Assembly (NCBI GenBank): GCA_015057365.1
Contig: SVEN01000008.1
Coordinates: 1 to 64,000, forward strand
Length of the DNA: 64,000 nt
Direction of reading: 5' to 3'
From: Lachnospiraceae bacterium
GTDB lineage: Bacteria > Bacillota > Clostridia > Lachnospirales > Lachnospiraceae
Of this stretch, positions 7,703 to 15,635 are shown piece after piece (within the stretch, counting starts at the first letter, position 1; each line of letters starts with the position of its first letter). Position numbers and translations under genes: made by a program. The notes under the pieces were generated by a model, which did no database searches, was not told where the DNA came from, and was given only the letters and a program-made list of their open reading frames with translations.

Positions 7703-10535
7703 GGTAATAAAGGGGCTTATAATCGGTCTGATTGTTGCGGGAATCGGAGTGACCGCTGTGTGCCTGATTCGTGCGAAGCACACCGCAGAAGCAAAGCAGG
7801 AAGGAATTTTACTTTGTAAGGAGGAGACAAAGTGGTATTACCGGACGGAAAACGGTGTACTGCAAAGACGTCAGTGGTCGTTGACCTACGGCAGATGGAT
7901 GTCGGAGTGGACAGATGTTGCGGGAACGGAGATTCCGGGGAACGAAATAATCGATAGACCATCTGACGAAACGGATAAGATTCCGGAAAAGAAGGAAGGC
8001 TTACTGGCAAAATCGGATAATGAAATTCGTAATGCAGCGTACGCATCCTTAGGATTGAATCCTGCGGAGTGGTTTGGAAAATATTTAAAGAAAACCTCCG
8101 AGGAAGCGGTGCTGTTGCTTTATCCGCCGAAGGCACAGATAACGCAGACGGATTGTTATGCGGATATTGTGCTGAGCACTAAGAACTACATCTGTTTGGT
8201 GTCCGTAAGACAGGAAGGAGAGGAACTTTCCTTTGTCGCTGTCAAGGAGTATGGGGTATCTCAGGTCGGGATCTATGAAATGGGAAAGGATACCTATTTC
8301 GGTATCGTATATTCGGATACTTCAGATTTTTACGGCATAGAAGCCTATGGTATGACATGGTACCGTTTGGATGGGGCAGGAAAATGTCAGCGCGTATGTA
8401 CTGCTGCAGAAACGAGCGGTCTGTATGATTACTGGAAAGATAAAAAGCCGGTTATTTCAACCGATGGAACGATTACGCTTTATAGCGGAAACGGAGAAGC
8501 AACGACGGTAAGCGCGACCGTATTTTTAAGCGGAACCGTGTCTTACAATGCAGAATATGGCGTATCGGGACCGGAACTGATTCGAAAAGTAATACAGGAG
8601 GACGAAAAACGTGAGGACCTTTATTTTAGGGTGGAATATGAGGGGGCAGAGGTCACCCATTACATTACAAATGAAGATAGGGTATATTTTATAATACAAA
8701 AGTATAGTTCAAGTCATGCAGCCGGCTTTCGGTCAATAGCAATCGGAACAATGGATTTGGATGGAAATATTCTGTATTGTGATGTATTTAGTGCGGACCG
8801 TTCAGAAGCCATTTATCTTCAGACTGTAGAAGAAAACTACGGACAATACGGTGCGGACTACTTAGTTCTTTCCACGGAAACGGAGTATCAGGGACTGGTA
8901 TCTTCGGAAAAGCAGGTATTCCGTACGGACGAAACGGGATTTGTTCGAACCTGGATGACAAAAGAAAACGGACAGGAATATGTCATCGATTATGATGCGG
9001 AGCGGATTCCGATTGATGAAACCTACTTTTCCGGAGAGTTGTTCCGGGAATATATAAAGCGTGAAATCGATACAAACGGTGACGGATTACTTACAAAGAA
9101 TGAGAGAGAACAGGTAAGGTCGATTAATTTTGATTCGGGACGATATCGGTCAATTCTGAAGGGACAATATACGGAAAAGAAAGCGGCTTTAGACGGACTG
9201 AATTGGTTTCCGAATCTGGAAAGGCTGGAGCTCATGTCCGAAGCGGAGGTGTATCTGTATCAGCATCCGAGCATAACCGTTGTGAATTGGAATGAAAGCG
9301 GTTCTTCCCTTGTATTTGCGGAGGACTGTGATAAGCTGGACACTATAGCCGTTCATATGAGCTCTGGTGGTGCGGTATATGTAAAGAACTGTAAAATTTT
9401 GAAGTGGATTTCGGATAGTGACGGATCTTTGGGTACGGTATATATGTCCGAAACACCGAATTGTTTTATTCTTGACGATGAAACACTTTTACCGCCGAAA
9501 ATGCCGGAGTCGAGAGTTACAGAAGCGGATCCGGAAGTAGAGCGGATTTCGATTTCGGAAGAGTATTTTTCGGGACAATATTTCCGCGGATATATCAGAG
9601 AAACTATTGATACGGATGGAGATGGTTTTCTTTCCAAGCAGGAACGAGAACAGGTGACAGGGATTTGTTTTGTTGACTTCTATTATGAAAACGATGCTCT
9701 TTCAGAGGATATCAATGTCGTGGACGGCTTGAATTGGTTTCCGAACATAGAAACAATTGAACATGAGGGTGGCCGGATTTATGAGATTATTCTGGACAAT
9801 CATCCGGAGGTAAAGTATGTAGGAAGCTCGGAGGCATGGAGAGGGTCGCATTATTTTATCAACGGTTGTGAAAAGCTGGAGGGAATCTGGTTTGACACAA
9901 ACGGCTGGATGAAATTGTATGTAAACGATTGTAAAAACTTAGCATCCATATCCGGGAAAGAGTTTGCTTTTTCGGGCCTATACGTATCGGGTTGTCCTGA
10001 GGTAAGATTCTATATGAGCGATACCATCGGCTTCCCTGAGGACTGGTATATTGACGATGATGTGCAACTGGTGTGGGCAGGAGGAGAATGGGATACTGGA
10101 CCCTTCGATTATTTGGAAGGGGATGAGCTCTCATTTACGGGTGACGGTCATCCGTACCTGAATCATGGGGTTTTGTCGGACGGAATCCAAGGGCTTCACT
10201 GGTTGGGAACAAACCGGGAGGCAGAGTTGATTTCCGAACATGTAAACAAAATTCTTACCGTGCAGAATAACGCTGTTCCGAAAGAGCTTTTGAAGGAGGG
10301 GAAGGTGACGACAGAAATCGATGTAATTATGTTTTCTCCAAAGAAACCGTCCGTTTATTCCGCAAGAAGCTCGGAAAAGGATTCTGCTTTGTATTGGGAG
10401 TTTTTGGCGAAGAACTATTTTATAGCGGAAAGCGATGGAACGGTGGTGGCATATGATTCTTGGGAGGAATTGATTGCCGCAGCAGAGGAAATAGAAGGAT
10501 TGCAGGATATTTCCGGGCTGTTTGATGCGGAATAA
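7692..10535 (+). CDS. Membrane-anchored protein with two EF-hand/leucine-rich-like modules, partner of M56-B
   Basis: This 947-residue protein has one N-terminal membrane helix (about 5-27, 'GLIIGLIVAGIGVTAVCLI') and an otherwise extracytoplasmic body. I do not recognise residues 30-430, which contain many Tyr and Trp. From residue 439 it carries two copies of a module: an EF-hand-like loop (DTNGDGLLTKNE at 460-471; DTDGDGFLSKQE at 640-651), then 'DGLNWFPN', a 'HPSI/HPEV' strand and 'NCK/DCK' strand repeats resembling an irregular leucine-rich fold. The C-terminal 170 residues are unrecognised. The start overlaps the M56-B gene with GGGAGG upstream, so the two are cotranscribed. The same module occurs in M56-C. 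I infer an extracellular, possibly Ca2+-stabilised, sensor or binding protein; no enzymatic motif is seen. Confidence 0.8.
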   Translation: MKTKVIKGLIIGLIVAGIGVTAVCLIRAKHTAEAKQEGILLCKEETKWYYRTENGVLQRRQWSLTYGRWMSEWTDVAGTEIPGNEIIDRPSDETDKIPEKKEGLLAKSDNEIRNAAYASLGLNPAEWFGKYLKKTSEEAVLLLYPPKAQITQTDCYADIVLSTKNYICLVSVRQEGEELSFVAVKEYGVSQVGIYEMGKDTYFGIVYSDTSDFYGIEAYGMTWYRLDGAGKCQRVCTAAETSGLYDYWKDKKPVISTDGTITLYSGNGEATTVSATVFLSGTVSYNAEYGVSGPELIRKVIQEDEKREDLYFRVEYEGAEVTHYITNEDRVYFIIQKYSSSHAAGFRSIAIGTMDLDGNILYCDVFSADRSEAIYLQTVEENYGQYGADYLVLSTETEYQGLVSSEKQVFRTDETGFVRTWMTKENGQEYVIDYDAERIPIDETYFSGELFREYIKREIDTNGDGLLTKNEREQVRSINFDSGRYRSILKGQYTEKKAALDGLNWFPNLERLELMSEAEVYLYQHPSITVVNWNESGSSLVFAEDCDKLDTIAVHMSSGGAVYVKNCKILKWISDSDGSLGTVYMSETPNCFILDDETLLPPKMPESRVTEADPEVERISISEEYFSGQYFRGYIRETIDTDGDGFLSKQEREQVTGICFVDFYYENDALSEDINVVDGLNWFPNIETIEHEGGRIYEIILDNHPEVKYVGSSEAWRGSHYFINGCEKLEGIWFDTNGWMKLYVNDCKNLASISGKEFAFSGLYVSGCPEVRFYMSDTIGFPEDWYIDDDVQLVWAGGEWDTGPFDYLEGDELSFTGDGHPYLNHGVLSDGIQGLHWLGTNREAELISEHVNKILTVQNNAVPKELLKEGKVTTEIDVIMFSPKKPSVYSARSSEKDSALYWEFLAKNYFIAESDGTVVAYDSWEELIAAAEEIEGLQDISGLFDAE
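9006..9423 (+). repeat. EF-hand/LRR-like module, copy B1
   Basis: Residues 439-577 of the pair B protein. Order: 'YFSGELFREYI', EF-hand-like loop with D460, N462, D464 and E471, 'DGLNWFPNLE', 'HPSI', 'DCDKL', 'NCKIL'. Confidence 0.75.
9546..10005 (+). repeat. EF-hand/LRR-like module, copy B2
   Basis: Residues 619-771 of the pair B protein. It has the same order as B1, with D640, D642, D644 and E651 in the loop, then 'DGLNWFPNIE', 'NHPEV', 'GCEKL' and 'DCKNL'. DNA similarity to B1 is only partial. Confidence 0.75.
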
Positions 10536-10599
10536 GTCGAGGATTGTTACCTGTCGGTCAAAAGTTTTCAAAAAAATTCCAACAATTTTAAATTTCTTA

Positions 10600-10627
10600 T
10601 TGACGAATGGAATTTTTATGATATAAT
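10600..10627 (+). promoter_or_regulatory. Promoter of rpsU
   Basis: TTGACG (10600-10605) and TATAAT (10622-10627) are spaced by 16 bases, about 80 bases before the start codon. Confidence 0.75.
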
Positions 10628-10705
10628 CTATGTAGTGCTATTATAAAATACCCAAACAGTTGTATATAGGCACAATACACAACTGGAGGGAGGTTAGGTG
10701 AGAAG

Positions 10706-10882
10706 ATGTCGAATGTTATCGTAAAAGAGAATGAATCCCTCGACAGCGCTCTCCGCAGATTCAAGAGAAACTGCGCAAAGGCTGGCATTCAGCAGGAGAT
10801 TCGCAAGAGAGAGCATTACGAGAAGCCGAGCGTAAGACGTAAGAAGAAGTCTGAAGCTGCTCGTAAGCGCAAGTATAAATAA
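10706..10882 (+). CDS. rpsU: Small ribosomal subunit protein bS21
   Basis: This is a 58-residue, highly basic protein starting [20 protein letters not shown] and ending in an Arg/Lys tail ([14 protein letters not shown]), the signature of bS21, which binds the 30S platform and helps initiation. Its length matches the family. A GGAGGGAGG site lies upstream. It has its own promoter and terminator. It sits upstream of the yqfC-yqfD-phoH-ybeY operon, a neighbourhood conserved in many Firmicutes. Confidence 0.96.
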   Translation: MSNVIVKENESLDSALRRFKRNCAKAGIQQEIRKREHYEKPSVRRKKKSEAARKRKYK

Positions 10883-10894
10883 TGTGCGAAAAAG

Positions 10895-10924
10895 CCCCTT
10901 AATCTTCGGATTAAGGGGTATTTT
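10895..10924 (+). terminator. Terminator after rpsU with UUCG tetraloop
   Basis: CCCCTTAATC (10895-10904), loop TTCG, GATTAAGGGG (10909-10918), then TATTTT. The perfect 10-bp stem with a UUCG loop is unusually stable. Confidence 0.93.
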
Positions 10925-10976
10925 ACGTTTTGACTTGCAATATACTGGAAAGTAAGGGAATGTTTACGGAGGCGGC

Positions 10977-11345
10977 ATGGCGAAGTACAAGGTACGGAAA
11001 CGCAAAAAGTCCGAAGGAAAGAGAGACCTTTATTTGCAGGTAAAACGTGCGGAAAAGAAAGAGAAAAAAGAATATGCCTCTTTTTTTGAACGGCTGACGG
11101 ATGCGGTATCGTTGACCGGAGATGTGGCAGGAGAGATGATGGTGTATCTGGCCGGCAGACATTGTATGATTGTGCGGAATTTCACCTCCGTGACGGAATA
11201 TACCGATTGCTGGATTCGGTTAAAAACAAAAAAATATGAGCTGTGTGTGGAAGGGAATTGTCTTCGCCTTCAGTATTTCTTACCGGAAGAGCTTCGGATT
11301 ATCGGAACAATTACCGGAGCATTTTATCGGGAAAGTAAAGGATAA
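10977..11345 (+). CDS. yqfC: Sporulation protein YqfC (YabP/YqfC family)
   Basis: The 122-residue protein has a Lys/Arg-rich N-terminal 35 residues, then the YabP/YqfC core ('LTGDVAGEMMVYLAGRHCMIVRNFTSVTEYTD', ending 'LRIIGTITGAFYRE'). In spore formers the family is expressed in the mother cell with yqfD; its molecular role is poorly known. GGAGG lies 4 bases before the ATG. yqfD follows after 12 bases. The N-terminus is longer than in the B. subtilis protein of about 93 residues. Confidence 0.88.
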   Translation: MAKYKVRKRKKSEGKRDLYLQVKRAEKKEKKEYASFFERLTDAVSLTGDVAGEMMVYLAGRHCMIVRNFTSVTEYTDCWIRLKTKKYELCVEGNCLRLQYFLPEELRIIGTITGAFYRESKG

Positions 11346-11357
11346 GGAGGAGGACAG

Positions 11358-12626
11358 ATGAAGCGTTTGTTTGATTTTTTTACCGGAACGGTGTTTGTGG
11401 AGCTTTGCGGGACCTCGCCGGAACGCTTTTTCAATGTATGCCGCAGCAGAAAGATTCCACTGTATGAGGTAAGTACCAGGGTGACCGACAAAGGCACGGT
11501 TTATGTGGCGAAATTAAAGCTACGGGACTATTTCCGGGTACGAAGTGTAGCGAAAAAAGCTCATTGCATTCCTTATGTGCGAAAGAGACTGGGATTGCCG
11601 TTTTTTATAAAGAAATATCGAAACCGCATTGCGTTTTTTGCAGGCGGTATTTATTGTTTCTGGCTTATCTGGCTGTTGTCACGATTTGTATGGGATATTT
11701 CCGTAACAGGCGGTTTTGTCCATACGGAGGAAGAGTTGCTTTCTTATTTACGGGAAACAGGTGTGGCCTGCGGGATGCGGTGTGAGGAGATAAACTGTAC
11801 GGAAATTGAGCGTAGACTTCGCATCGATTATCCGGACATCGGCTGGGTGTCGGCGGAACTGCGGGGAACCAAGCTTTTCTTACGTGTAGCGGAAACGGAT
11901 ATGCCGATGTTACAGGAGGAAAACAATACGCCGGTGCATCTGGTGGCCACAGCGGACGGCATGGTGGAGCGTCTTGTATGCCGCAGAGGAACGCCTCTTG
12001 TGAAAGAGGGAGATGTAGTGAAGAAGGGCGATATTTTAGTCAGCGGAATTATTTCCGTTATCGGGGATAATGACGTTGAAGTGAACCGATATCCGGTGGC
12101 TGCGGATGCGGATATTACGCTAAAAACCGTGAAACAGTATGCTCATAGTTTTCCGCGAAAGACCGAGGAAAAACATTTTACCGGAGAGACAAAAAACGGT
12201 TTCGAATTTTCTTACGGAAATAAAAAAATATTTTCGCATATGCCTAGTCATTCTTATACAAATTATGCTATAATAACAGAGGATGCGGTGTTGTCGTTGC
12301 ATGAGCATTTTCCGTTGCCGTTCCGTGTACAAAAACGCACGGTTTCCGAGTATGTTCCAGAGGTTCGGGATTATACAAAGGAGGAGGCGGAATGCGTGGC
12401 AAAACAGGCATTGGACCGTTATTTGGCGTATCTTGCCAACAACAATACTACGGTGTTGTCGGCCAAGACCGAGACTGTAGTAGGGGCGGATACGGTAAAG
12501 ACGGAGGGTAAATTACTCCTGTTAGCGGAGGCCTGGGAACAGGTGGCGGTACAGGAAGATGAGTGGAGGCTAGGAAACGCAGATGAGTATAGTAGAGACA
12601 ATGATGAACCTACCGGTGGAGCATAG
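11358..12626 (+). CDS. yqfD: Sporulation protein YqfD
   Basis: The 422-residue protein has a soluble N-terminal region, one clear membrane helix (about 92-112, 'IAFFAGGIYCFWLIWLLSRFVW') and a large extracytoplasmic C-terminal part. The region after the helix resembles a POTRA-like segment ('ISVTGGFVHTEEELLSYLRETGV'), as in the YqfD family. YqfD is required for normal sporulation in B. subtilis; its mechanism is not settled. The ATG follows AGGAGGAGG. Its 3' end overlaps phoH by 44 bases, indicating one transcript. Confidence 0.9.
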   Translation: MKRLFDFFTGTVFVELCGTSPERFFNVCRSRKIPLYEVSTRVTDKGTVYVAKLKLRDYFRVRSVAKKAHCIPYVRKRLGLPFFIKKYRNRIAFFAGGIYCFWLIWLLSRFVWDISVTGGFVHTEEELLSYLRETGVACGMRCEEINCTEIERRLRIDYPDIGWVSAELRGTKLFLRVAETDMPMLQEENNTPVHLVATADGMVERLVCRRGTPLVKEGDVVKKGDILVSGIISVIGDNDVEVNRYPVAADADITLKTVKQYAHSFPRKTEEKHFTGETKNGFEFSYGNKKIFSHMPSHSYTNYAIITEDAVLSLHEHFPLPFRVQKRTVSEYVPEVRDYTKEEAECVAKQALDRYLAYLANNNTTVLSAKTETVVGADTVKTEGKLLLLAEAWEQVAVQEDEWRLGNADEYSRDNDEPTGGA

Positions 12627-13743
12627 CAGAAATATTTTCGGGCAGTTTGACGCGTATGCCAAGTTGATCGAGAAGAATCTTGGCGTGACACTGATTGTTC
12701 GTGACGATAAGTTAAAGATTTTAGGTACGGCAGAAGCAGCGGAACAGGCAAAGCGTGTCATTGACCAGCTTTGTTTGTTATCCGAGCGCGGAAATGCCAT
12801 TACGGAGCAGAATGTATCTTATGCGCTTTCCCTGCTTCCGAAGGCTCAGGAGGCTGCGGTGACGGAGATTGATAAGGATACCATTTGTCATACCATTCAG
12901 GGTAAGCCGATTAAGCCGAAGACTCTCGGCCAGAAGCAGTACGTGGATATGATCCGTAAGAAGATGATTGTGTTCGGTGTAGGACCTGCCGGTACCGGTA
13001 AGACCTATCTTGCCATGGCTATGGGCATTACCGCCTTTAAAAACGACGAGGTAAGCCGTATTATTCTGACCCGTCCGGCTATTGAGGCAGGAGAAAAGCT
13101 TGGTTTTCTTCCGGGTGACTTACAGAGCAAGGTAGACCCATATTTGCGTCCGCTTTACGACGCATTGTATCAGATAATGGGCGCCGACAGCTTTACAAAG
13201 AATATGGAAAAGGGCCTCATTGAAGTGGCTCCTTTAGCCTATATGCGAGGCAGAACCTTAGACAATGCCTTTATCATTCTGGATGAGGCACAGAACACGA
13301 CGCCTGCACAGATGAAGATGTTTTTGACCCGTATCGGATTCGGTTCCAAGGTAATTATTACCGGCGATCTGTCCCAGAAGGATTTGCCGAACGGGGCAAC
13401 TTCCGGCCTGGATGTGGCGCTTCGCGTATTAAATAAGATTGACGATATCGGCATTTGCGAACTGACGAGTCAGGACGTGGTGCGTCATCCGTTGGTACAG
13501 AAGATTGTGCATGCTTACGATGAGTATGAGCAGAAGACAATCAAGAAACCAGCCCCAAAGAAGGAATCCGGAGATGCGGTGAAGAAACCGGCAACCGATG
13601 CAGGAAACGGAAAGTCGTTTGCGGAGGGAATTAAAAAGCCGGCAGAGTTTACGAAAAAAACGGTTACCTTTGAGAGAAAGTCCGGTAATGCAGGAAAAGT
13701 TGCAATGAAGAAGAAGGGGGAGCGCTTCTTTGCGCGGAAGTAG
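12583..13743 (+). CDS. phoH: PhoH-family ATPase
   Basis: The 386-residue protein has an N-terminal KH-like segment (about 1-85), a PhoH ATPase with Walker A GPAGTGKT (134-141) and Walker B 'FIILDEAQNTTPAQMKMFLTRIG', and a Lys/Pro-rich C-terminal tail from about residue 310. PhoH proteins are cytoplasmic ATPases linked to RNA metabolism and are almost always next to ybeY, as here. The low-complexity basic tail is longer than usual and may bind RNA (inference). The start lies inside yqfD. Confidence 0.93.
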   Translation: MSIVETMMNLPVEHSRNIFGQFDAYAKLIEKNLGVTLIVRDDKLKILGTAEAAEQAKRVIDQLCLLSERGNAITEQNVSYALSLLPKAQEAAVTEIDKDTICHTIQGKPIKPKTLGQKQYVDMIRKKMIVFGVGPAGTGKTYLAMAMGITAFKNDEVSRIILTRPAIEAGEKLGFLPGDLQSKVDPYLRPLYDALYQIMGADSFTKNMEKGLIEVAPLAYMRGRTLDNAFIILDEAQNTTPAQMKMFLTRIGFGSKVIITGDLSQKDLPNGATSGLDVALRVLNKIDDIGICELTSQDVVRHPLVQKIVHAYDEYEQKTIKKPAPKKESGDAVKKPATDAGNGKSFAEGIKKPAEFTKKTVTFERKSGNAGKVAMKKKGERFFARK

Positions 13744-13744
13744 T

Positions 13745-15127
13745 ATGAGTACAGGAAATAAAGGCAATAATCCCGGAAGAACAGTGCTCTTTAGCCTGTT
13801 AATGGGAGTTTTGATGATAGGAAGTGCGGTTTTAGTACCGTTTTTGCAGGTAGGAGGACAAGCGATACGTCCTGTTTATCTTGTATTGGCGGCAGTGTTG
13901 ACAGTAGGAGCGGTTGTATTCGGAGTACTGTTTGAGCCGAAAACGACGGAAGGCTTTCGATTCTGGTTGATACCTCTTGCCTATCTTATTTCGGTGGCAT
14001 TTTTGTTGCTGTTCGATAAGTCGTTTACCTTTCCGTTCTGGACCTTTGGCGGAATGTTGATTTTATGTGCGCTGAAACTTCGTTTCGGTATGTTTTTGAA
14101 TATCTTTTTGTTATACATTATCGGCAGCATGCAGCCTGTTTTTGTATCTGAGGTGTTAATTGTTCAGGTGCTTTGCCTGATTTTATTCGGTTTTGTTATG
14201 CCGAATGCCAAGGTTTGGAAGGATGCATTCAATATTCTGATATCCGTGGCGGCATTGCTTGTCTGTGTCAGAGTCATTTGTTATATGACCATGGACAAAT
14301 CGACATTAACCAATGATATCTTTTGTGTGGCAGTTGTGTATGCCATTGTGATTTGTGCGGTTCTTCTCCTTTCCAAGGGATTGCAAGAGACGATTTTACT
14401 GCAAGAGCAAAACGAAAACTTTGAGTTTTTAGAGGAACTGGCGGCAGGTGCCGAAGAACAGGATGCCAATGTTTCGGAGTATATTGCGATGACGGAAGGG
14501 AGCGAGGAAGCCCATGCGGATTTCGTATCGCGACCGGGAGCATCCGGGGAGGAGTTGCCGAATCTTGCGGTTTATTTAGACAAACGAGTGAGAGATGCGG
14601 CATTAAACGAACGTTTGTCGGAGCTTTGTAATGAGACAGCACCGCTTTTGGAACGTTTTTCCCAAAAGTTTCCTCAGGCCTTTTTACATGTGCGTCGCGT
14701 AGCATTGTTTGCCGCAGAGGTAGCGGAACGTATGCAGGATGTAGACGTAGCATTGGTGAAATGCGGCGGATATTATCACGAGATCGGTCGCCTGTACGGA
14801 GAAAAATCCCTGGCTAATACCTTGGCTGTGGCAACGGATGAGAACTTCCCGGCAGATTTGCGGGATGTACTGCGGGAGCATACGGTGGACGGAGACAAGC
14901 CGACATCAAAAGAAGCCGCATTACTTCTTCTGACGGATAATATTTGCGGAATGTGCGAACATTTAAAGAAGACACAGAAGGGTAAAATCGTAATTGTAAA
15001 GGTTATCGAAAAAGCGATTAATCTTCGTCTGACAAAAGGAGATTTCAACCGGAGCGGACTGACTGCCGGAGATTTGACGGTGATTCGAAACACTATGGCA
15101 GAGGTCATAAAGGAGGATATGTTTTGA
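13745..15127 (+). CDS. PgpH/YqfF-like membrane protein with altered HD domain
   Basis: The 460-residue protein occupies the position of yqfF/pgpH in the phoH-yqfF-ybeY cluster. About six to seven membrane helices fill residues 15-220, and a C-terminal HD-superfamily domain follows (about 290-460). The large extracellular 7TMR-HDED domain of PgpH is absent. PgpH degrades cyclic di-AMP. Here the signature 'HD' pair is H345-E346 ('YYHEIGR'), the usual 'HH' of the second motif is 'REH', and the last ligand motif reads 'LTDN'. The metal site is therefore altered, and c-di-AMP phosphodiesterase activity is doubtful. The ATG at 13745 directly follows the phoH stop; an upstream TTG at 13730 is possible. 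The ybeY start overlaps its stop codon. Confidence 0.78.
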   Translation: MSTGNKGNNPGRTVLFSLLMGVLMIGSAVLVPFLQVGGQAIRPVYLVLAAVLTVGAVVFGVLFEPKTTEGFRFWLIPLAYLISVAFLLLFDKSFTFPFWTFGGMLILCALKLRFGMFLNIFLLYIIGSMQPVFVSEVLIVQVLCLILFGFVMPNAKVWKDAFNILISVAALLVCVRVICYMTMDKSTLTNDIFCVAVVYAIVICAVLLLSKGLQETILLQEQNENFEFLEELAAGAEEQDANVSEYIAMTEGSEEAHADFVSRPGASGEELPNLAVYLDKRVRDAALNERLSELCNETAPLLERFSQKFPQAFLHVRRVALFAAEVAERMQDVDVALVKCGGYYHEIGRLYGEKSLANTLAVATDENFPADLRDVLREHTVDGDKPTSKEAALLLLTDNICGMCEHLKKTQKGKIVIVKVIEKAINLRLTKGDFNRSGLTAGDLTVIRNTMAEVIKEDMF

Positions 15128-15621
15128 CAATAACGATTGAAGAAGAAACCAAGATACTGTTTTCCTTTGATTATAAAGAGCTTACGGAGCGTGTTATTAA
15201 CGGAGCTCTGGATTTTATTGACTGCCCTTATGAGGCGGAAGTAAACGTATTGTTTACGGATAACGAATCGATTCGGGAAATTAACAGAGAAAATCGTGAT
15301 ATTGATGCACCGACGGATGTGTTATCTTTTCCAATCGGTGAGTACCCGGTGCCGGGTGTGTTTGATACGCTGGAGGAAGAGCAACCGGAGGTATTTCATC
15401 CGGAAACCGGTGAGCTGATGTTGGGTGATATTGTGATTTCCGTAGAGCGCGTCCTGTCCCAGGCGGAAGAGTTCGGACATTCTACGGAACGGGAACTGGG
15501 CTTTTTACTTGCTCACAGTATTCTTCATTTGTGCGGGTATGACCATATGGAGGAAGAGGAACGGGTGATTATGGAGGAAAAGCAGCGTCAGATTATGGAT
15601 GCGCTTCAAATTTATCGATAA
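15124..15621 (+). CDS. ybeY: Endoribonuclease YbeY (rRNA maturation factor)
   Basis: The 165-residue protein has the zinc motif H131-S-I-L-H135-LCGYD-H141, diagnostic of YbeY, a single-strand endoribonuclease needed for 16S rRNA 3'-end maturation and ribosome quality control. It starts at TTG (15124), whose TTGA overlaps the stop codon of the upstream gene, with AAGGAGG just before; no in-frame ATG is better placed. Its position after phoH and the HD protein is the conserved arrangement. Confidence 0.95.
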   Translation: MTITIEEETKILFSFDYKELTERVINGALDFIDCPYEAEVNVLFTDNESIREINRENRDIDAPTDVLSFPIGEYPVPGVFDTLEEEQPEVFHPETGELMLGDIVISVERVLSQAEEFGHSTERELGFLLAHSILHLCGYDHMEEEERVIMEEKQRQIMDALQIYR

Positions 15622-15635
15622 ACGGAGTTTATATT

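Noticed and set aside
9006-10005. Acidic loops as dockerin repeats of a cellulosome
   Set aside because: Each loop stands alone before a leucine-rich-like segment rather than as a paired dockerin, and no cohesin or glycoside hydrolase is present.
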